DNA of 64,000 bases from Streptomyces sp. ML-6 (GCF_030116705.1 NZ_JAOTIK010000001.1:5174501-5238500), one strand, 5' to 3'. Positions 50,779 to 59,962 are shown, counted from the first letter of the stretch. Notes: generated by a model not told the origin, from the letters alone. Numbers and translations are program-made.

Positions 50779-52715
50779 ACGATCTGGTGTTCGCGCTGGC
50801 CGGGACCGTCGGGGTGGTGACGCTGGCCATAGGCATGGCCGTCGGCGCACGCCGGCTGCTCGGCCTGCGCGTCGGCACCCTGCGCATGGTCCTGGCCGCG
50901 CTGGTCGGTTTCACCACCGCCGTGTTCTTCGGGAACATGGTCCAGCCGCCGATGGAGCGGGGCGTGCTCGCCACCGTCATGGTGGGCATCTCCGTCTTCG
51001 TCACGATGGCCTTCCTCGTCCTGGCCGAGGTCGTCATGCCGGACCGTTCGCGGCCCGTGGCCTGGACCAGGCGACTGCGCAGACGCATCATGCGCACCCA
51101 CCGCTACGCGCAGATCGGGGTGATCCTGGCCCGCCACGGCCTGGCCCCCTTCCTGCGGCGCAAGGACCGCAGCCGCTCGGGCCGGCTCGCCTCCCACCGG
51201 CTCGCCCGTTCCCTGCGCCTGGCCATCGAGGAGGGCGGGGTCACCTTCGTCAAGCTCGGGCAGCTCATGTCGACCCGGCCGGACGCGATCCCGCGGGAGT
51301 TCACCGAGGAACTCAGCAAGCTCCAGTGCCAGGTGCCGCCGTCGCCCTGGGCGGACGTCCACCAGGTGCTGGTCGACGAACTGGGCGGCCTGGTGGACTC
51401 GGAGTTCGCCGAGTTCGACCCCGAGCCGATGGCCGCCGGCTCGATCGCCCAGGTGCACGAGGCCCGGCTGCGCTCCGGCGCCAAGGTCGTGATCAAGATC
51501 CAGCGGCCCGGCATCCACCAGGTCGTGGAGCGCGACCTGGACATCATGAACCGGATCGCGGCCAAGCTGGAGGACCGGGCCGACTGGGCGCGGGCCATCG
51601 GGACGGTCACCCTGGCCGCCGGGTTCGCCACGGCCCTGCGCGAGGAGCTCGACTTCCAGGTCGAGTCCCGCAACATGACGGCCATCAAGGCCGCCGCGGC
51701 CGAGGCCGGCACCGAGGTGTGCGTGCCCGGCCTGCACGAGAAGCTCTGCACGAAGCGGGTCCTCGTCATGGAGTGGCTGGACGGGGTGCCCCTGGGCGAG
51801 GCCGGTCCCGCCATCGAGAAGCAGGGGGTGGACCGGGAGAAGCTCGCGGGCGTCCTGCTCGACTGCATGATGCGCCAGACCATGATGCACGGCGTCTTCC
51901 ACTGCGACCCGCACCCCGGCAACGTCCTGCTGCTCGACGACGGGCGGCTCGCCCTCCTGGACTTCGGCGTGGTGGGCCGGCTCGACGCCAAGGCCCGCGG
52001 CGCGCTGCGCGATCTGATGCTGGCGGTCAAGCGGGAGGACCGGGAGGCGCTGTGCGACGCGCTGCTCGACCTCGTCGTGCGCCACGACGACCTGGACGAG
52101 CAGGAGCTGGAGCGCGAACTCGGCGATTTCGTCGCCCTGTTCCTCACCGCGGGCTCCGCCCCCGACCTGGAGATGTTCGCGGGCCTGTTCCGGCTGATCG
52201 CCTCGCACGGGCTGTCGGTGCCGCCCCAGATCGCCGGGGTGTTCCGGATGCTCACCACCCTGCACGGCACCCTGATGCAACTGGCGCCCGGCTTCGACGT
52301 CATCGCCGAGTCCCGGGAACTGGTCGCCGGGTACTACACCGAGCGGCTGCAACCCTCCTCGCTGCGCGCCTCCGCGGGCGAGAACCTGCTCAGCATGATC
52401 TCGATGCTGGGCAAGGTGCCCAGACGCCTCGACCGGATCACCGGGGCCCTGGAGCAGGGCCGACTGGGCGTCACCGTCCGGCTGGGCGCCCGGGAACGGG
52501 ACCGCAGGCTCGTCACCGGGCTGGTGCACCTGACGCTGCTCACGGTGCTCGCCGCGGCCTTCGGGATCATGGCGGTCATCCTGCTCAACACCAGCAACGG
52601 CCCGCTCATCACGCCCACCCTGAGCCTGCTGCACGTCTTCGGCTACAACCTGCTGGTCGTCAGCTCCGTGCTGGGCCTGCGCGTCCTCGTGCGGGTGTTC
52701 CGGGGCGAGTCCTGA
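50775..52715 (+). CDS. AarF/UbiB (ABC1/ADCK) family atypical kinase
   Basis: 646 residues. Three N-terminal hydrophobic segments, then the hallmark KxGQ motif (VKLGQLMSTRPD), the Ala-rich nucleotide loop AAGSIAQVH, an invariant Lys in VIKIQRPG, DPHPGN and DFG (LLDFGVVG), and two C-terminal membrane segments. UbiB proteins support isoprenoid-quinone and lipid metabolism. Chosen start ATG 50775 overlaps the methyltransferase stop (ATGA). The coupling with an O-methyltransferase, and a polyprenyl synthase gene 3.6 kb downstream, hints at a prenylated substrate. Confidence 0.94.
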   Translation: MNDLVFALAGTVGVVTLAIGMAVGARRLLGLRVGTLRMVLAALVGFTTAVFFGNMVQPPMERGVLATVMVGISVFVTMAFLVLAEVVMPDRSRPVAWTRRLRRRIMRTHRYAQIGVILARHGLAPFLRRKDRSRSGRLASHRLARSLRLAIEEGGVTFVKLGQLMSTRPDAIPREFTEELSKLQCQVPPSPWADVHQVLVDELGGLVDSEFAEFDPEPMAAGSIAQVHEARLRSGAKVVIKIQRPGIHQVVERDLDIMNRIAAKLEDRADWARAIGTVTLAAGFATALREELDFQVESRNMTAIKAAAAEAGTEVCVPGLHEKLCTKRVLVMEWLDGVPLGEAGPAIEKQGVDREKLAGVLLDCMMRQTMMHGVFHCDPHPGNVLLLDDGRLALLDFGVVGRLDAKARGALRDLMLAVKREDREALCDALLDLVVRHDDLDEQELERELGDFVALFLTAGSAPDLEMFAGLFRLIASHGLSVPPQIAGVFRMLTTLHGTLMQLAPGFDVIAESRELVAGYYTERLQPSSLRASAGENLLSMISMLGKVPRRLDRITGALEQGRLGVTVRLGARERDRRLVTGLVHLTLLTVLAAAFGIMAVILLNTSNGPLITPTLSLLHVFGYNLLVVSSVLGLRVLVRVFRGES

Positions 52716-52799
52716 CACCCGTACCGCCGTCCGTCCCCGGATGAACCGAACCGAATCCGGGCGAACCACCGAAGCGAACCTCTGACTGGAGGAGTCCCG

Positions 52800-53324
52800 A
52801 TGAAGTCGACCGACCGCAAGCGCTGGGGAGTTCCCGGCGGTCCCGATCTCCTGGACCTGGTACCGGACCTGCTGGACCAGTTCGCGGACGGGCTGTACCG
52901 GCCCCACGGCCAGGGGCTGCGCGGGACGGTGCTGCTGCTGCTCGCCGACGGTCCGCGCACCGGGGCCGCCCTGATCGAGGAGGCGGCGCGCCGTCCGGGC
53001 GTGCGGCCCACCGCCGACGAGGTGTACCCGCTGCTCCAGCAGCTCGCCGACGAGGGCCTGGTGACGTCCGAGGGGCAGGACGGGCCGCGCACGTACACGC
53101 TCACCGAGAAGGGCCGGGCGGCCGTGCCGGACGGGAAGTCCGACGCCACCGCAGGCCGGCCCGGCCCCGGTGGCCGGACCATGGAGGCGCACCGGCTGAT
53201 GGGCGATGTGGTCATGGCCGCGGGGCGGCTCGCGTGGTCGGGCGACGAACGGAAGACGGAGCGGGCGTCCGAGGTGCTGGCCGAGGCGCGCCGCAAGCTG
53301 TACGCGCTGCTGGCCGAGGACTGA
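52800..53324 (+). CDS. PadR-family transcriptional regulator
   Basis: 174 residues. Winged helix typical of PadR (LRGTVLLLLADGPRTGAALIEE, VYPLLQQLADEGLV, GPRTYTLTEKGRAAV) and a C-terminal helix for dimerisation. RBS GGAGGAG precedes ATG 52800. It may control the UbiB gene upstream or the convergent MMPL transporter; PadR proteins often control efflux genes. Confidence 0.9.
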   Translation: MKSTDRKRWGVPGGPDLLDLVPDLLDQFADGLYRPHGQGLRGTVLLLLADGPRTGAALIEEAARRPGVRPTADEVYPLLQQLADEGLVTSEGQDGPRTYTLTEKGRAAVPDGKSDATAGRPGPGGRTMEAHRLMGDVVMAAGRLAWSGDERKTERASEVLAEARRKLYALLAED

Positions 53325-53341
53325 CGACCACCGGGCCCAGG

Positions 53342-53374
53342 AGTACCCGGGTACCCGGGTAGGCGGGTACCCGG
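53342..53374. repeat. GTACCCGGG tandem and inverted repeats
   Basis: Three copies of GTACCCGG in 33 bases just after the PadR gene, including a 14-base palindrome CCCGGGTACCCGGG at 53346-53359. It may act with the following hairpin as a terminator. The 53325-53863 gap holds no convincing gene. Confidence 0.5.
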
Positions 53375-53383
53375 AAACACCGG

Positions 53384-53424
53384 AGCGGCCGGAACGCGGG
53401 TGAACTCCCCGCGCTCCGGCCGCT
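53384..53424 (+). terminator. Strong GC-rich hairpin with short T tail
   Basis: Arms AGCGGCCGGAACGCGGG (53384-53400) and CCCGCGCTCCGGCCGCT (53408-53424) pair over about 17 bp with one mismatch and a short loop, followed by TT. It is well placed to terminate the plus-strand PadR transcript. Confidence 0.75.
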
Positions 53425-53456
53425 TTCCGCTGCCCGGAGGGGTCCGGAAGGAGCCC

Positions 53457-53478
53457 GGAGGCTTCCCGGGAAGCCTCC
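53457..53478. terminator. 22-base perfect palindrome between convergent genes
   Basis: GGAGGCTTCCC followed by GGGAAGCCTCC, a perfect 22-base palindrome between the PadR gene and the convergent MMPL gene. The lack of a loop makes an operator possible too; a bidirectional terminator is the simpler reading. Confidence 0.45.
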
Positions 53479-53863
53479 GAGGAGCTGCCGGGGAGCCCGG
53501 GGGAGTTCCGGGGAGCCCCGGGGGAGCCGGGCGCACTCCGGCGCACGAGGGGGCGCACGGCGGCCGTACGGGGACGGCGGGCCCTTCCCCGGTACCGCGC
53601 CCGGGGAACGGCCACCGCCGCCCTGCGCGTACGCCGAAGAGGGCCGCTCCCGGCCCGTGTGGCCCCGCTCCCGGCCTCGTTCCTGCGGGCCCCTGAGGTC
53701 CCCGCTTCCAGCCTTGCTCCCGGCCCGTGCGCGCCTTGCGTACGCCCTGGGCGCGCCCCGCGCACGGCAAGGGCCGCCGTGCGGCGCCCGGGAGGGGGTG
53801 CGCCGCGCGGCGGCCCTTGGGTGACGGCCGGTCCTGGCCGTCACGGTCGCTCGGCCACGGTGG

Positions 53864-56017
53864 TCAGCCGGAGGTGCCGACGGTCTCCTTCGCGCGAGGC
53901 GTCTCGTCCGGGGCGGCCGGCTGCCCGTGGTCCCGGCCGCCGGGCCACCAGGCCCTGCGTCCCAGCAGGGCGGTGACCGCGGGCACCAGGAGCATCGCCA
54001 TGACGAACGCGGTGAGCAGGATGCCGAAGGCCACTGCGAAGCCCATCTGCTGGAGCATGGTGTTCTCGGCCAGCAGCAGCACACCGAACGTGCCCGCCAG
54101 GATGACGGCGGCGGCACCGATCGTCGACGCGGAGCTGACGATCGCGTGGCGGGTGGCCTCGGCCACGCCGATGCCCCGTCCGACCTCCTCGCGCAGTCGG
54201 GCGATCATGAGGATGTTGTAGTCCGTCCCGATCGCCACGACGAACAGGTAGAGGATCACCGGCAGGGTGAACAGCAGCCCGCTCTCGCCCTTGAGGTCCT
54301 GGAAGAGCCACACGGTGGATCCCAGGGTCGCGGCGAAGCCCAGGCCGACGGCGAGCATCAGGTACCAGGGGGCCACGACACTGCGGAGCAGCAGGCCGAG
54401 GATGATCATGATGGCCAGTCCGGCGGCCGGGAAGACCAGCGAGTAGTCGTGGTTGACGGCGTCCTGGACGTCGGCCATCACCCCGCTGGTGCCGCCGACC
54501 AGTGCCTCCGTGCCCTCGGGCGCCGAGGCGTGCGCGGCGTCGCGCAGCGGACCCGAGACCAGCTCGATGGCCTGGTCACCGGTCGGCCGGTAGTCGATCA
54601 TCACGGCGATCTGGGCGACGTCGCCCTTCGGGCTCGTCACCGGCGGGGCGACCGTGCCGACGCCGTCGACCGCGGCCAGCTCCTTCGCGTACGCACCGAG
54701 CCCGGCCTGGTCCAGCTTGCTGCCGTCGTCCGTGTGGACCAGCACCCAGACCGGGTCGGTCTGGCCGGCCGCGAAGCCGCGCTGGAGGTCCTCCATCGCC
54801 CGGACGGACTCCAGCTCCTTCGGCAGCGAACTGCCGCTGTCGAAGATCGGGTTGAAGCTGAGGGAACCCACCGCGAGAACGGCGAGCAGCCCGGCCGAAC
54901 CCGCGGCGACCACACCGGGACGGCGTCCGATGAGAGTGCCGACGCGCTGCGAGAGCCGGTGCTCGGGCTGCTTGCGCCAGGCCTTGGAGGGCCAGAAGAC
55001 CTTGGTGCCCAGGAGCGAGAAGACCGCGGGCACGAGGGTGAGCGCCGCCACGAGGGTCACGCCGACGGAGATGGCCAGGGCGGGGCCCATGGCGCGGAAC
55101 ATGCCCAGGCTGGAGAGCAGCAGGGCGAGGAACGCGACGATGACCGCGCCGGCGGCGGAGGCGATGGTCTCGCCGACCTTGCCGACCGCGTCCGCCATGG
55201 CCTGCTTCGGCTCCTGGCCGGTCCGCAGGTGTTCCCGGTAGCGGAAGAGCAGGAACAGGAGGTAGTCGGTTCCGACCCCGAACAGCACGACGATCAGGAT
55301 CGACGAGATCGACGCGTCGGTCTTCAGACCGCCGAGCTCGGACACGGTCGCGATCAGCCCGTTGGCGACCATGAAGACGACCGAGATCACGATCAGCGGC
55401 AGGAACGCGATCAGCGGGCTGCGGAAGATGGCGAGCAGCAGCACCACGATGAGCGCCATCGTCGCCATCATGATCATCGCGTCGGTGTTGCCGGAGGACT
55501 GCATGGTGTCCACCGCGGTGGCCGTCTGGCCCGTGATGCCCATGCTCAACGAGGTCGGTTCGAGAAGCGGCTTGACCTTCTTGCGCAGCTCCTCGACCGA
55601 CTTCATCAGGTCCGCGTCGTAGGGGTCCTTCGAGGTGGCCAGGATGCTGGCCAGGGCGATCTTCCCGTTGGCGGAGACCGACTGCGGATTGGTCTCGATC
55701 CGCTTGATCTTCTTCAGGCCGGCCTTGTCCAGAGCGGCCACGACCTCGACCACGTCGGCCTTGTCGGCAGCCGTCAGAGGAGCCTTGTCCTTGCGCTGGA
55801 AGACCGCGATGGAGGCGGGCTGCTCCTGCTGCGGGAAGGCGCGTTCCTGCACCTTTCCGACCTGGACCGACTCGTAGTGCGACGGCAGGAAGTCGGCCTG
55901 GTCGTTGGTCGGCTTCAGCTGGGGAGCGAGGGATATCAGGGCGGCGGCCGCAATCACCCAGGCGAGAATGGTCAGCCATGGATGCTTGACGGCGGACTGC
56001 CCGATCCTTCCGAACAT
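53864..56017 (-). CDS. MMPL-family (RND superfamily) membrane transporter
   Basis: 717 residues with the two-fold MMPL layout: membrane helix, large extracytoplasmic domain, helix bundle, then the same again. Characteristic GTDY motifs occur in both halves (FGVGTDYLLFLLFRYRE and VAIGTDYNILMIARLRE). The start was set at ATG 56017 (MFGRIGQSAVKHP), which has GAAGGAG just upstream; a longer reading to 56260 adds an Arg/Cys-rich stretch unlike the family. It probably exports lipids or drugs, or provides resistance. It faces a PadR regulator gene and has an inverted repeat upstream. Confidence 0.95.
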   Translation of the reverse strand: MFGRIGQSAVKHPWLTILAWVIAAAALISLAPQLKPTNDQADFLPSHYESVQVGKVQERAFPQQEQPASIAVFQRKDKAPLTAADKADVVEVVAALDKAGLKKIKRIETNPQSVSANGKIALASILATSKDPYDADLMKSVEELRKKVKPLLEPTSLSMGITGQTATAVDTMQSSGNTDAMIMMATMALIVVLLLAIFRSPLIAFLPLIVISVVFMVANGLIATVSELGGLKTDASISSILIVVLFGVGTDYLLFLLFRYREHLRTGQEPKQAMADAVGKVGETIASAAGAVIVAFLALLLSSLGMFRAMGPALAISVGVTLVAALTLVPAVFSLLGTKVFWPSKAWRKQPEHRLSQRVGTLIGRRPGVVAAGSAGLLAVLAVGSLSFNPIFDSGSSLPKELESVRAMEDLQRGFAAGQTDPVWVLVHTDDGSKLDQAGLGAYAKELAAVDGVGTVAPPVTSPKGDVAQIAVMIDYRPTGDQAIELVSGPLRDAAHASAPEGTEALVGGTSGVMADVQDAVNHDYSLVFPAAGLAIMIILGLLLRSVVAPWYLMLAVGLGFAATLGSTVWLFQDLKGESGLLFTLPVILYLFVVAIGTDYNILMIARLREEVGRGIGVAEATRHAIVSSASTIGAAAVILAGTFGVLLLAENTMLQQMGFAVAFGILLTAFVMAMLLVPAVTALLGRRAWWPGGRDHGQPAAPDETPRAKETVGTSG

Positions 56018-56090
56018 GAGACTCCTTCGGTGCGTCTTTCCAGGGGGCCCCTGATTCTCGGTGTGCGACGTTCCCCGCCTCCTGCCGCCC

Positions 56091-56124
56091 GGATACATGT
56101 GGCAGCAACCTGCCGCATGAATCC
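56091..56124. promoter_or_regulatory. Near-perfect inverted repeat, candidate operator
   Basis: GGATACATGTGGCAG (56091-56105), spacer CAAC, CTGCCGCATGAATCC (56110-56124): 13 of 15 positions pair. It lies 74 bases upstream of the MMPL start in the divergent region before the polyprenyl synthase gene. Symmetry and place fit a repressor site; the nearby PadR-like protein is the first candidate. Confidence 0.6.
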
Positions 56125-56310
56125 GGCACCTGCGGGAGGAGCATCCCTGCGCACACCGGCGGAAGCGGTGTGGCAGGAAGATGACAGGGTGTGCATCAAG
56201 CGGCCAGCGGTGTTGCCGGGGCCGGAGCGGGAATCGGATGCTCGTGCGATGAACCCGCACTCCTGCTCGTACCGGTCCGTGGTCGTCCGTCCGACGGGCG
56301 CGGTGAGGGC

Positions 56311-57333
56311 ATGACCGTCACGGTGCCGGCGGGATCCGAAATGCTCGCCCACCTCGCCCTCGGCGAGCCGGAGTTCGAGAACAGGATCACCGAGTCGCTG
56401 GCCGCCGCCGAGAAGCGGCTGCTGGACTGCGTGTCGAGCGCTCCCGACCCGAGGGTCGCCGCGCTCACGAGCCATCTCGCCGCCGCGGGCGGCAAGCGGC
56501 TGAGGCCGTTGCTGGTGCTGCTCGGCGCCGAGTTCGGCGAACCGTTCCGCGACGGGGTCACCGAGGCCGCCGTCATAGCCGAACTCGTCCACATCTCCTC
56601 GCTCTACCACGACGACGTGATGGACGGGGCGACGATGCGGCACGGCGTGGACAGCGTCAACGCGCGCTGGGGCGAACGGCTCGCGGTGGCCGGCGGGAAC
56701 TGGCTGCTCGCCCGCGCGGCCCGGCTCGCCTCCGAACTGGGGCCGGAGGCCGTGCGCTTCAACGCCGAGGTCGCGAGCCGGCTGGTCGCGGGACAGCTGG
56801 GGGAGTTGACCGGGCCCGCCCCGGACGAGGACCCGGTCGAGCACTTCTTCGAGGTGACCGAGGGCAAGACCGCCGCACTGTTCTCCATGGCGACGGCGAT
56901 CGGCGGGCTCCAGGCCGGGGCCCCGGACGGGTTCGTGCGCGCCCTCGCGGAGTACGGCAACCAGCTCGGCGTCGCGTTCCAGATATCCGACGACCTGCTC
57001 GATCTGGCCGCCCCCGCCGCCCTCACCGGCAAGGAACAGGGCAAGGACCTCGTGGCGGGCGTGCCCAGCCTGCCGGTGCTCCTGGCCCTGGCGGACGCCA
57101 GCCCGGACGGCGCCGAGCTGCGGGCGCTGCTGGCGGACGGCCCGGTCGAGGAGGACGGGGCCAGACGGCGCGCCCTGGAGCTCTTCGGGTCCTCCTCCGC
57201 GCCCGCCCGGGCGCGCGACCTCCTGCACCGGCGACTGGATCTGGCCAGGGCGGCGCTGGAGTCGCTGCCGCAGTGCCCGTCCCGCCGGGCGCTCGACGCG
57301 CTGTGCGGTTACGTGGCCCTGCGCACCGGCTGA
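56311..57333 (+). CDS. Polyprenyl diphosphate synthase
   Basis: 340 residues, the usual length. It condenses isopentenyl diphosphate units on an allylic diphosphate. First Asp-rich motif HDDVMD (ISSLYHDDVMDGA), second motif SDDLLDL, and the GGKRLRP and GKTAAL motifs are intact. ATG 56311 was chosen because upstream in-frame codons lack family similarity. The product is probably a long-chain polyprenyl diphosphate for quinone or lipid carriers. It stands 29 bases upstream of the carboxylase gene. Confidence 0.93.
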   Translation: MTVTVPAGSEMLAHLALGEPEFENRITESLAAAEKRLLDCVSSAPDPRVAALTSHLAAAGGKRLRPLLVLLGAEFGEPFRDGVTEAAVIAELVHISSLYHDDVMDGATMRHGVDSVNARWGERLAVAGGNWLLARAARLASELGPEAVRFNAEVASRLVAGQLGELTGPAPDEDPVEHFFEVTEGKTAALFSMATAIGGLQAGAPDGFVRALAEYGNQLGVAFQISDDLLDLAAPAALTGKEQGKDLVAGVPSLPVLLALADASPDGAELRALLADGPVEEDGARRRALELFGSSSAPARARDLLHRRLDLARAALESLPQCPSRRALDALCGYVALRTG

Positions 57334-57362
57334 ACAGGGCAGAGACGACAAAGGAGTTGGTC

Positions 57363-58925
57363 ATGCCGCAGGACACCGCTGCCCCTTTCGACCGCGTCGG
57401 CGAACTCGCCGCCATCCGCGAAGAGGTGCTCCGCGGCCCCGACCGGGCGACCGAGGCGCAGCATGCGAAGGGGAAGCTGACGGCGCGTGAGCGGATCGGT
57501 CTGCTGCTGGATGCGGGTTCGTTCCGTGAGGTCGAGCAGTTGCGTCGGCACCGGGCGTCGGGGTTCGGTCTGGAGGAGAAGAAGCCGTACACCGACGGGG
57601 TGGTCACCGGGTGGGGGACGGTGGAGGGGCGTACGGTCTTCGTGTACGCGCATGATTTCCGGATCTTCGGGGGTGCGCTGGGGGAGGCGCACGCGACGAA
57701 GATCCATAAGGTCATGGACATGGCGATCGCGGCGGGTGCGCCGCTGGTGTCGCTGAACGACGGGGCCGGGGCCCGTATCCAGGAGGGTGTCTCGGCGCTG
57801 GCCGGCTACGGCGGGATCTTCCAGCGCAACACGAGGGCCTCGGGCGTGATCCCGCAGATCAGCGTGATGCTCGGCCCGTGCGCCGGCGGCGCCGCCTACA
57901 GCCCCGCGCTGACGGATTTCGTGTTCATGGTCCGCGACACCTCGCAGATGTTCATCACCGGCCCGGACGTCGTCAAGGCCGTCACCGGCGAGGAGATCAC
58001 CCAGAACGGCCTGGGCGGCGCCGACGTCCACGCCGAGACGTCGGGGGTGGCGCACTTCGCCTACGACGACGAGGAGACCTGCATCGCCGAGGTCCGCTAC
58101 CTCCTGGGCCTGCTCCCCTCCAACAACCGCGAGAACCCGCCCGCCGTCCCCGGCACCGACCCGGCCGGCCGGCGCAACGAGAAGCTTCTGGAGCTGGTCC
58201 CGGCCGACGGCAACCGCCCCTACGACATGCGGGCCGTGATCGAGGAGATCGTCGACGACGGCGAGCACATGGAGGTCCACGAACGCTGGGCGACCAGTGT
58301 CGTGTGCACCCTGGCCCGGCTGGACGGGAAGGCCGTCGGGATCGTGGCCAGCCAGCCGCAGTCCCTGGCCGGTGTCCTGGACATCCACTCCTCGGAGAAG
58401 GCCGCCCGCTTCGTCCAGTTCTGCGACGCGTTCAACGTCCCCCTGGTCACCCTCGTCGACGTCCCCGGCTTCCTGCCGGGCGTGGACCAGGAGCACGGCG
58501 GCATCATCCGGCACGGCGCGAAACTGCTGTACGCGTACTGCAACGCCACCGTCCCGCGGGTCCAGGTCATCCTGCGCAAGGCGTACGGCGGCGCCTACAT
58601 CGTGATGGACTCCCGCTCCATCGGGGCCGACCTGTCCTTCGCCTGGCCTTCGAACGAGATCGCGGTGATGGGCGCGGAGGGCGCGGCCAACGTGGTCTTC
58701 CGCCGGCAGATCGCGGCGTCCGACGACCCGGAGACCACCCGCGGCCTGCTGGTCAAGGAGTACAGGGCCGAGCTGATGCACCCCTACTACGCGGCCGAAC
58801 GCGGCCTGGTCGACGACGTCATCGACCCCGCCGAGACCCGCGAGGTCCTGATCGCCTCGCTCGCCATGCTCCGCAACAAGCACGCCGAACTGCCCTCCCG
58901 CAAACACGGCAACCCGCCGGCCTGA
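57363..58925 (+). CDS. Acyl-CoA (propionyl-CoA) carboxylase beta subunit
   Basis: 520 residues, carboxyltransferase of the AccB/PccB type that makes methylmalonyl-CoA or malonyl-CoA with a biotinylated alpha subunit encoded elsewhere. Motifs: GGALGEAHATKI, SLNDGAGARIQEG, oxyanion-type GPCAGGAAYSPA, and in the C-terminal half DVPGFLPGV, RKAYGGAYIVM and MGAEGAANV. ATG 57363 follows AAAGGAG. The first third (about 57470-57800) uses G/T at third positions far more than the rest, a possible conversion tract from a paralogue. The epsilon gene lies 69 bases downstream. Confidence 0.96.
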   Translation: MPQDTAAPFDRVGELAAIREEVLRGPDRATEAQHAKGKLTARERIGLLLDAGSFREVEQLRRHRASGFGLEEKKPYTDGVVTGWGTVEGRTVFVYAHDFRIFGGALGEAHATKIHKVMDMAIAAGAPLVSLNDGAGARIQEGVSALAGYGGIFQRNTRASGVIPQISVMLGPCAGGAAYSPALTDFVFMVRDTSQMFITGPDVVKAVTGEEITQNGLGGADVHAETSGVAHFAYDDEETCIAEVRYLLGLLPSNNRENPPAVPGTDPAGRRNEKLLELVPADGNRPYDMRAVIEEIVDDGEHMEVHERWATSVVCTLARLDGKAVGIVASQPQSLAGVLDIHSSEKAARFVQFCDAFNVPLVTLVDVPGFLPGVDQEHGGIIRHGAKLLYAYCNATVPRVQVILRKAYGGAYIVMDSRSIGADLSFAWPSNEIAVMGAEGAANVVFRRQIAASDDPETTRGLLVKEYRAELMHPYYAAERGLVDDVIDPAETREVLIASLAMLRNKHAELPSRKHGNPPA

Positions 58926-58994
58926 GGGCCCGTCGGGTGACCGCCCGGCGGCCCCGCGTTGGCCGGGCACCACGAGACAGCGAGTGGAGGAAGC

Positions 58995-59207
58995 ATGACG
59001 AACGCTCCGCAGGCCCCGCGGGGGTCCGCACCGGTGAAGGTCGTCAGCGGTACGCCCACGCCCGAGGAACTCGCCGCCGTCACGGTGGTCCTCACCGCCC
59101 TCCAGGGTGGCGAGGGCGGGGCCCCGGCACCGGGGCCGACCGCCGCGACCTGGAGACATGCCGGGAGCCGGGGCCTCCCGCTGGCCTCCTGGATGACCCC
59201 GAAGTAG
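58995..59207 (+). CDS. Acyl-CoA carboxylase epsilon subunit
   Basis: 70 residues. The APVKVVSGTPTPEELAAVTVV start, the variable middle and the Trp-containing end (WRHAGSRG, SWMTP) are typical of actinomycete AccE/PccE. It binds the beta subunit and stimulates the carboxylase complex. GGAGG precedes ATG 58995. Confidence 0.9.
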   Translation: MTNAPQAPRGSAPVKVVSGTPTPEELAAVTVVLTALQGGEGGAPAPGPTAATWRHAGSRGLPLASWMTPK

Positions 59208-59542
59208 CCGGGCCCCAAGGGTCCGGCGATGGCGGGAACGTGGCGGTGGAACCCGCGTGCGCCGGAGTGCGACGGTGCGCCCGGGGTGCTCGGGGTTGGG
59301 CGCGAGAACAGGGCGTACGGGGGCGCCGAGCAGGTGGTTGACCGAGGCAAGCGCCCTCCCGGCGGCGCGCGCCGGACGCTCGTGCGCCCCCATCACGGTG
59401 TCCACCCGTTCGTGCGCGCGGTCATACACCCGTACGCCCCACGTGTCGATGCGGACGATAGTTCACCCCGATTATCGGGTATGTGCTGATTAGTCCTCGC
59501 AGGCGAGGCCTTCTCCTCTGCTGGTCTTGGGAAGTGATCGGC
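59208..59542. promoter_or_regulatory. Intergenic region with CCCGAT-T-ATCGGG palindrome
   Basis: 335 bases without a convincing gene. Near the right end a perfect 13-base inverted repeat (59467-59479) overlaps GGGTAT at 59477-59482, a possible -10 of a SigB-like promoter, which would suit the sigma-regulator-type genes downstream; the -35 match is poor. It also holds a 25-base stretch (from about 59325) identical to part of the membrane-protein gene at about 48556-48580. Confidence 0.4.
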
Positions 59543-59962
59543 GTGATCGACACCGCAGGCGACAGCGCCGAGTGGACCTTCCCGGCTGTGCCGGGCGCCG
59601 TTCGGTCCGCACGCCACGCGGTTCACGAGGCACTGCGCGCCTGGGGGCTCGACGCCGGGCTCACCGATGTGACGGTTCTGCTGGTCAGCGAGTTGGTGAC
59701 CAACTCCATGCGGTATACATCGGGTCCCATCGGCGTACGGTTGCTGAGGCCCGACCCCGACGGCGGCGGACCCGCCGCCCGGCCCGGACTGCTGGTGGAG
59801 GTATCCGATCCGCTTCCGGATCCGCCCACCGCGCGCGCGGCCGGACCCGACGACGAGGGCGGCAGAGGACTGCAGCTCGTGGCCCGCACGGCACGGAGCT
59901 GGGGGACCAGACCGGGAAAGACCGGCAAGACGGTGTGGTTCGAGCTGGCCCTGCCTGGTTAG
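59543..59962 (+). CDS. RsbW/SpoIIAB-like ATP-binding protein
   Basis: 139 residues, one HATPase domain: N-box LLVSELVTNSMRY, G-box DDEGGRGLQLV, end GKTVWFELALPG. Such proteins act as anti-sigma factors or protein kinases in stress and development. I chose GTG 59543 because GGGAAG lies about 9 bases upstream and the domain starts soon after; GTG 59534 and an upstream ATG at 59483 are also in frame. It is similar to the C-terminal domain of the next gene. Confidence 0.85.
   Translation: MIDTAGDSAEWTFPAVPGAVRSARHAVHEALRAWGLDAGLTDVTVLLVSELVTNSMRYTSGPIGVRLLRPDPDGGGPAARPGLLVEVSDPLPDPPTARAAGPDDEGGRGLQLVARTARSWGTRPGKTGKTVWFELALPG

Noticed and set aside
53400..53696. Small open frame between the PadR and MMPL genes
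   Set aside because: It begins inside a terminator hairpin, has low-complexity Gly/Pro composition and no ribosome site.
56018..56260. Longer MMPL start
   Set aside because: The extra residues are Arg/Cys-rich and unlike the family, while ATG 56017 has GAAGGAG.
57273..57362. Longer start of the carboxylase beta gene
   Set aside because: It overlaps the polyprenyl synthase gene, and AAAGGAG sits before ATG 57363.
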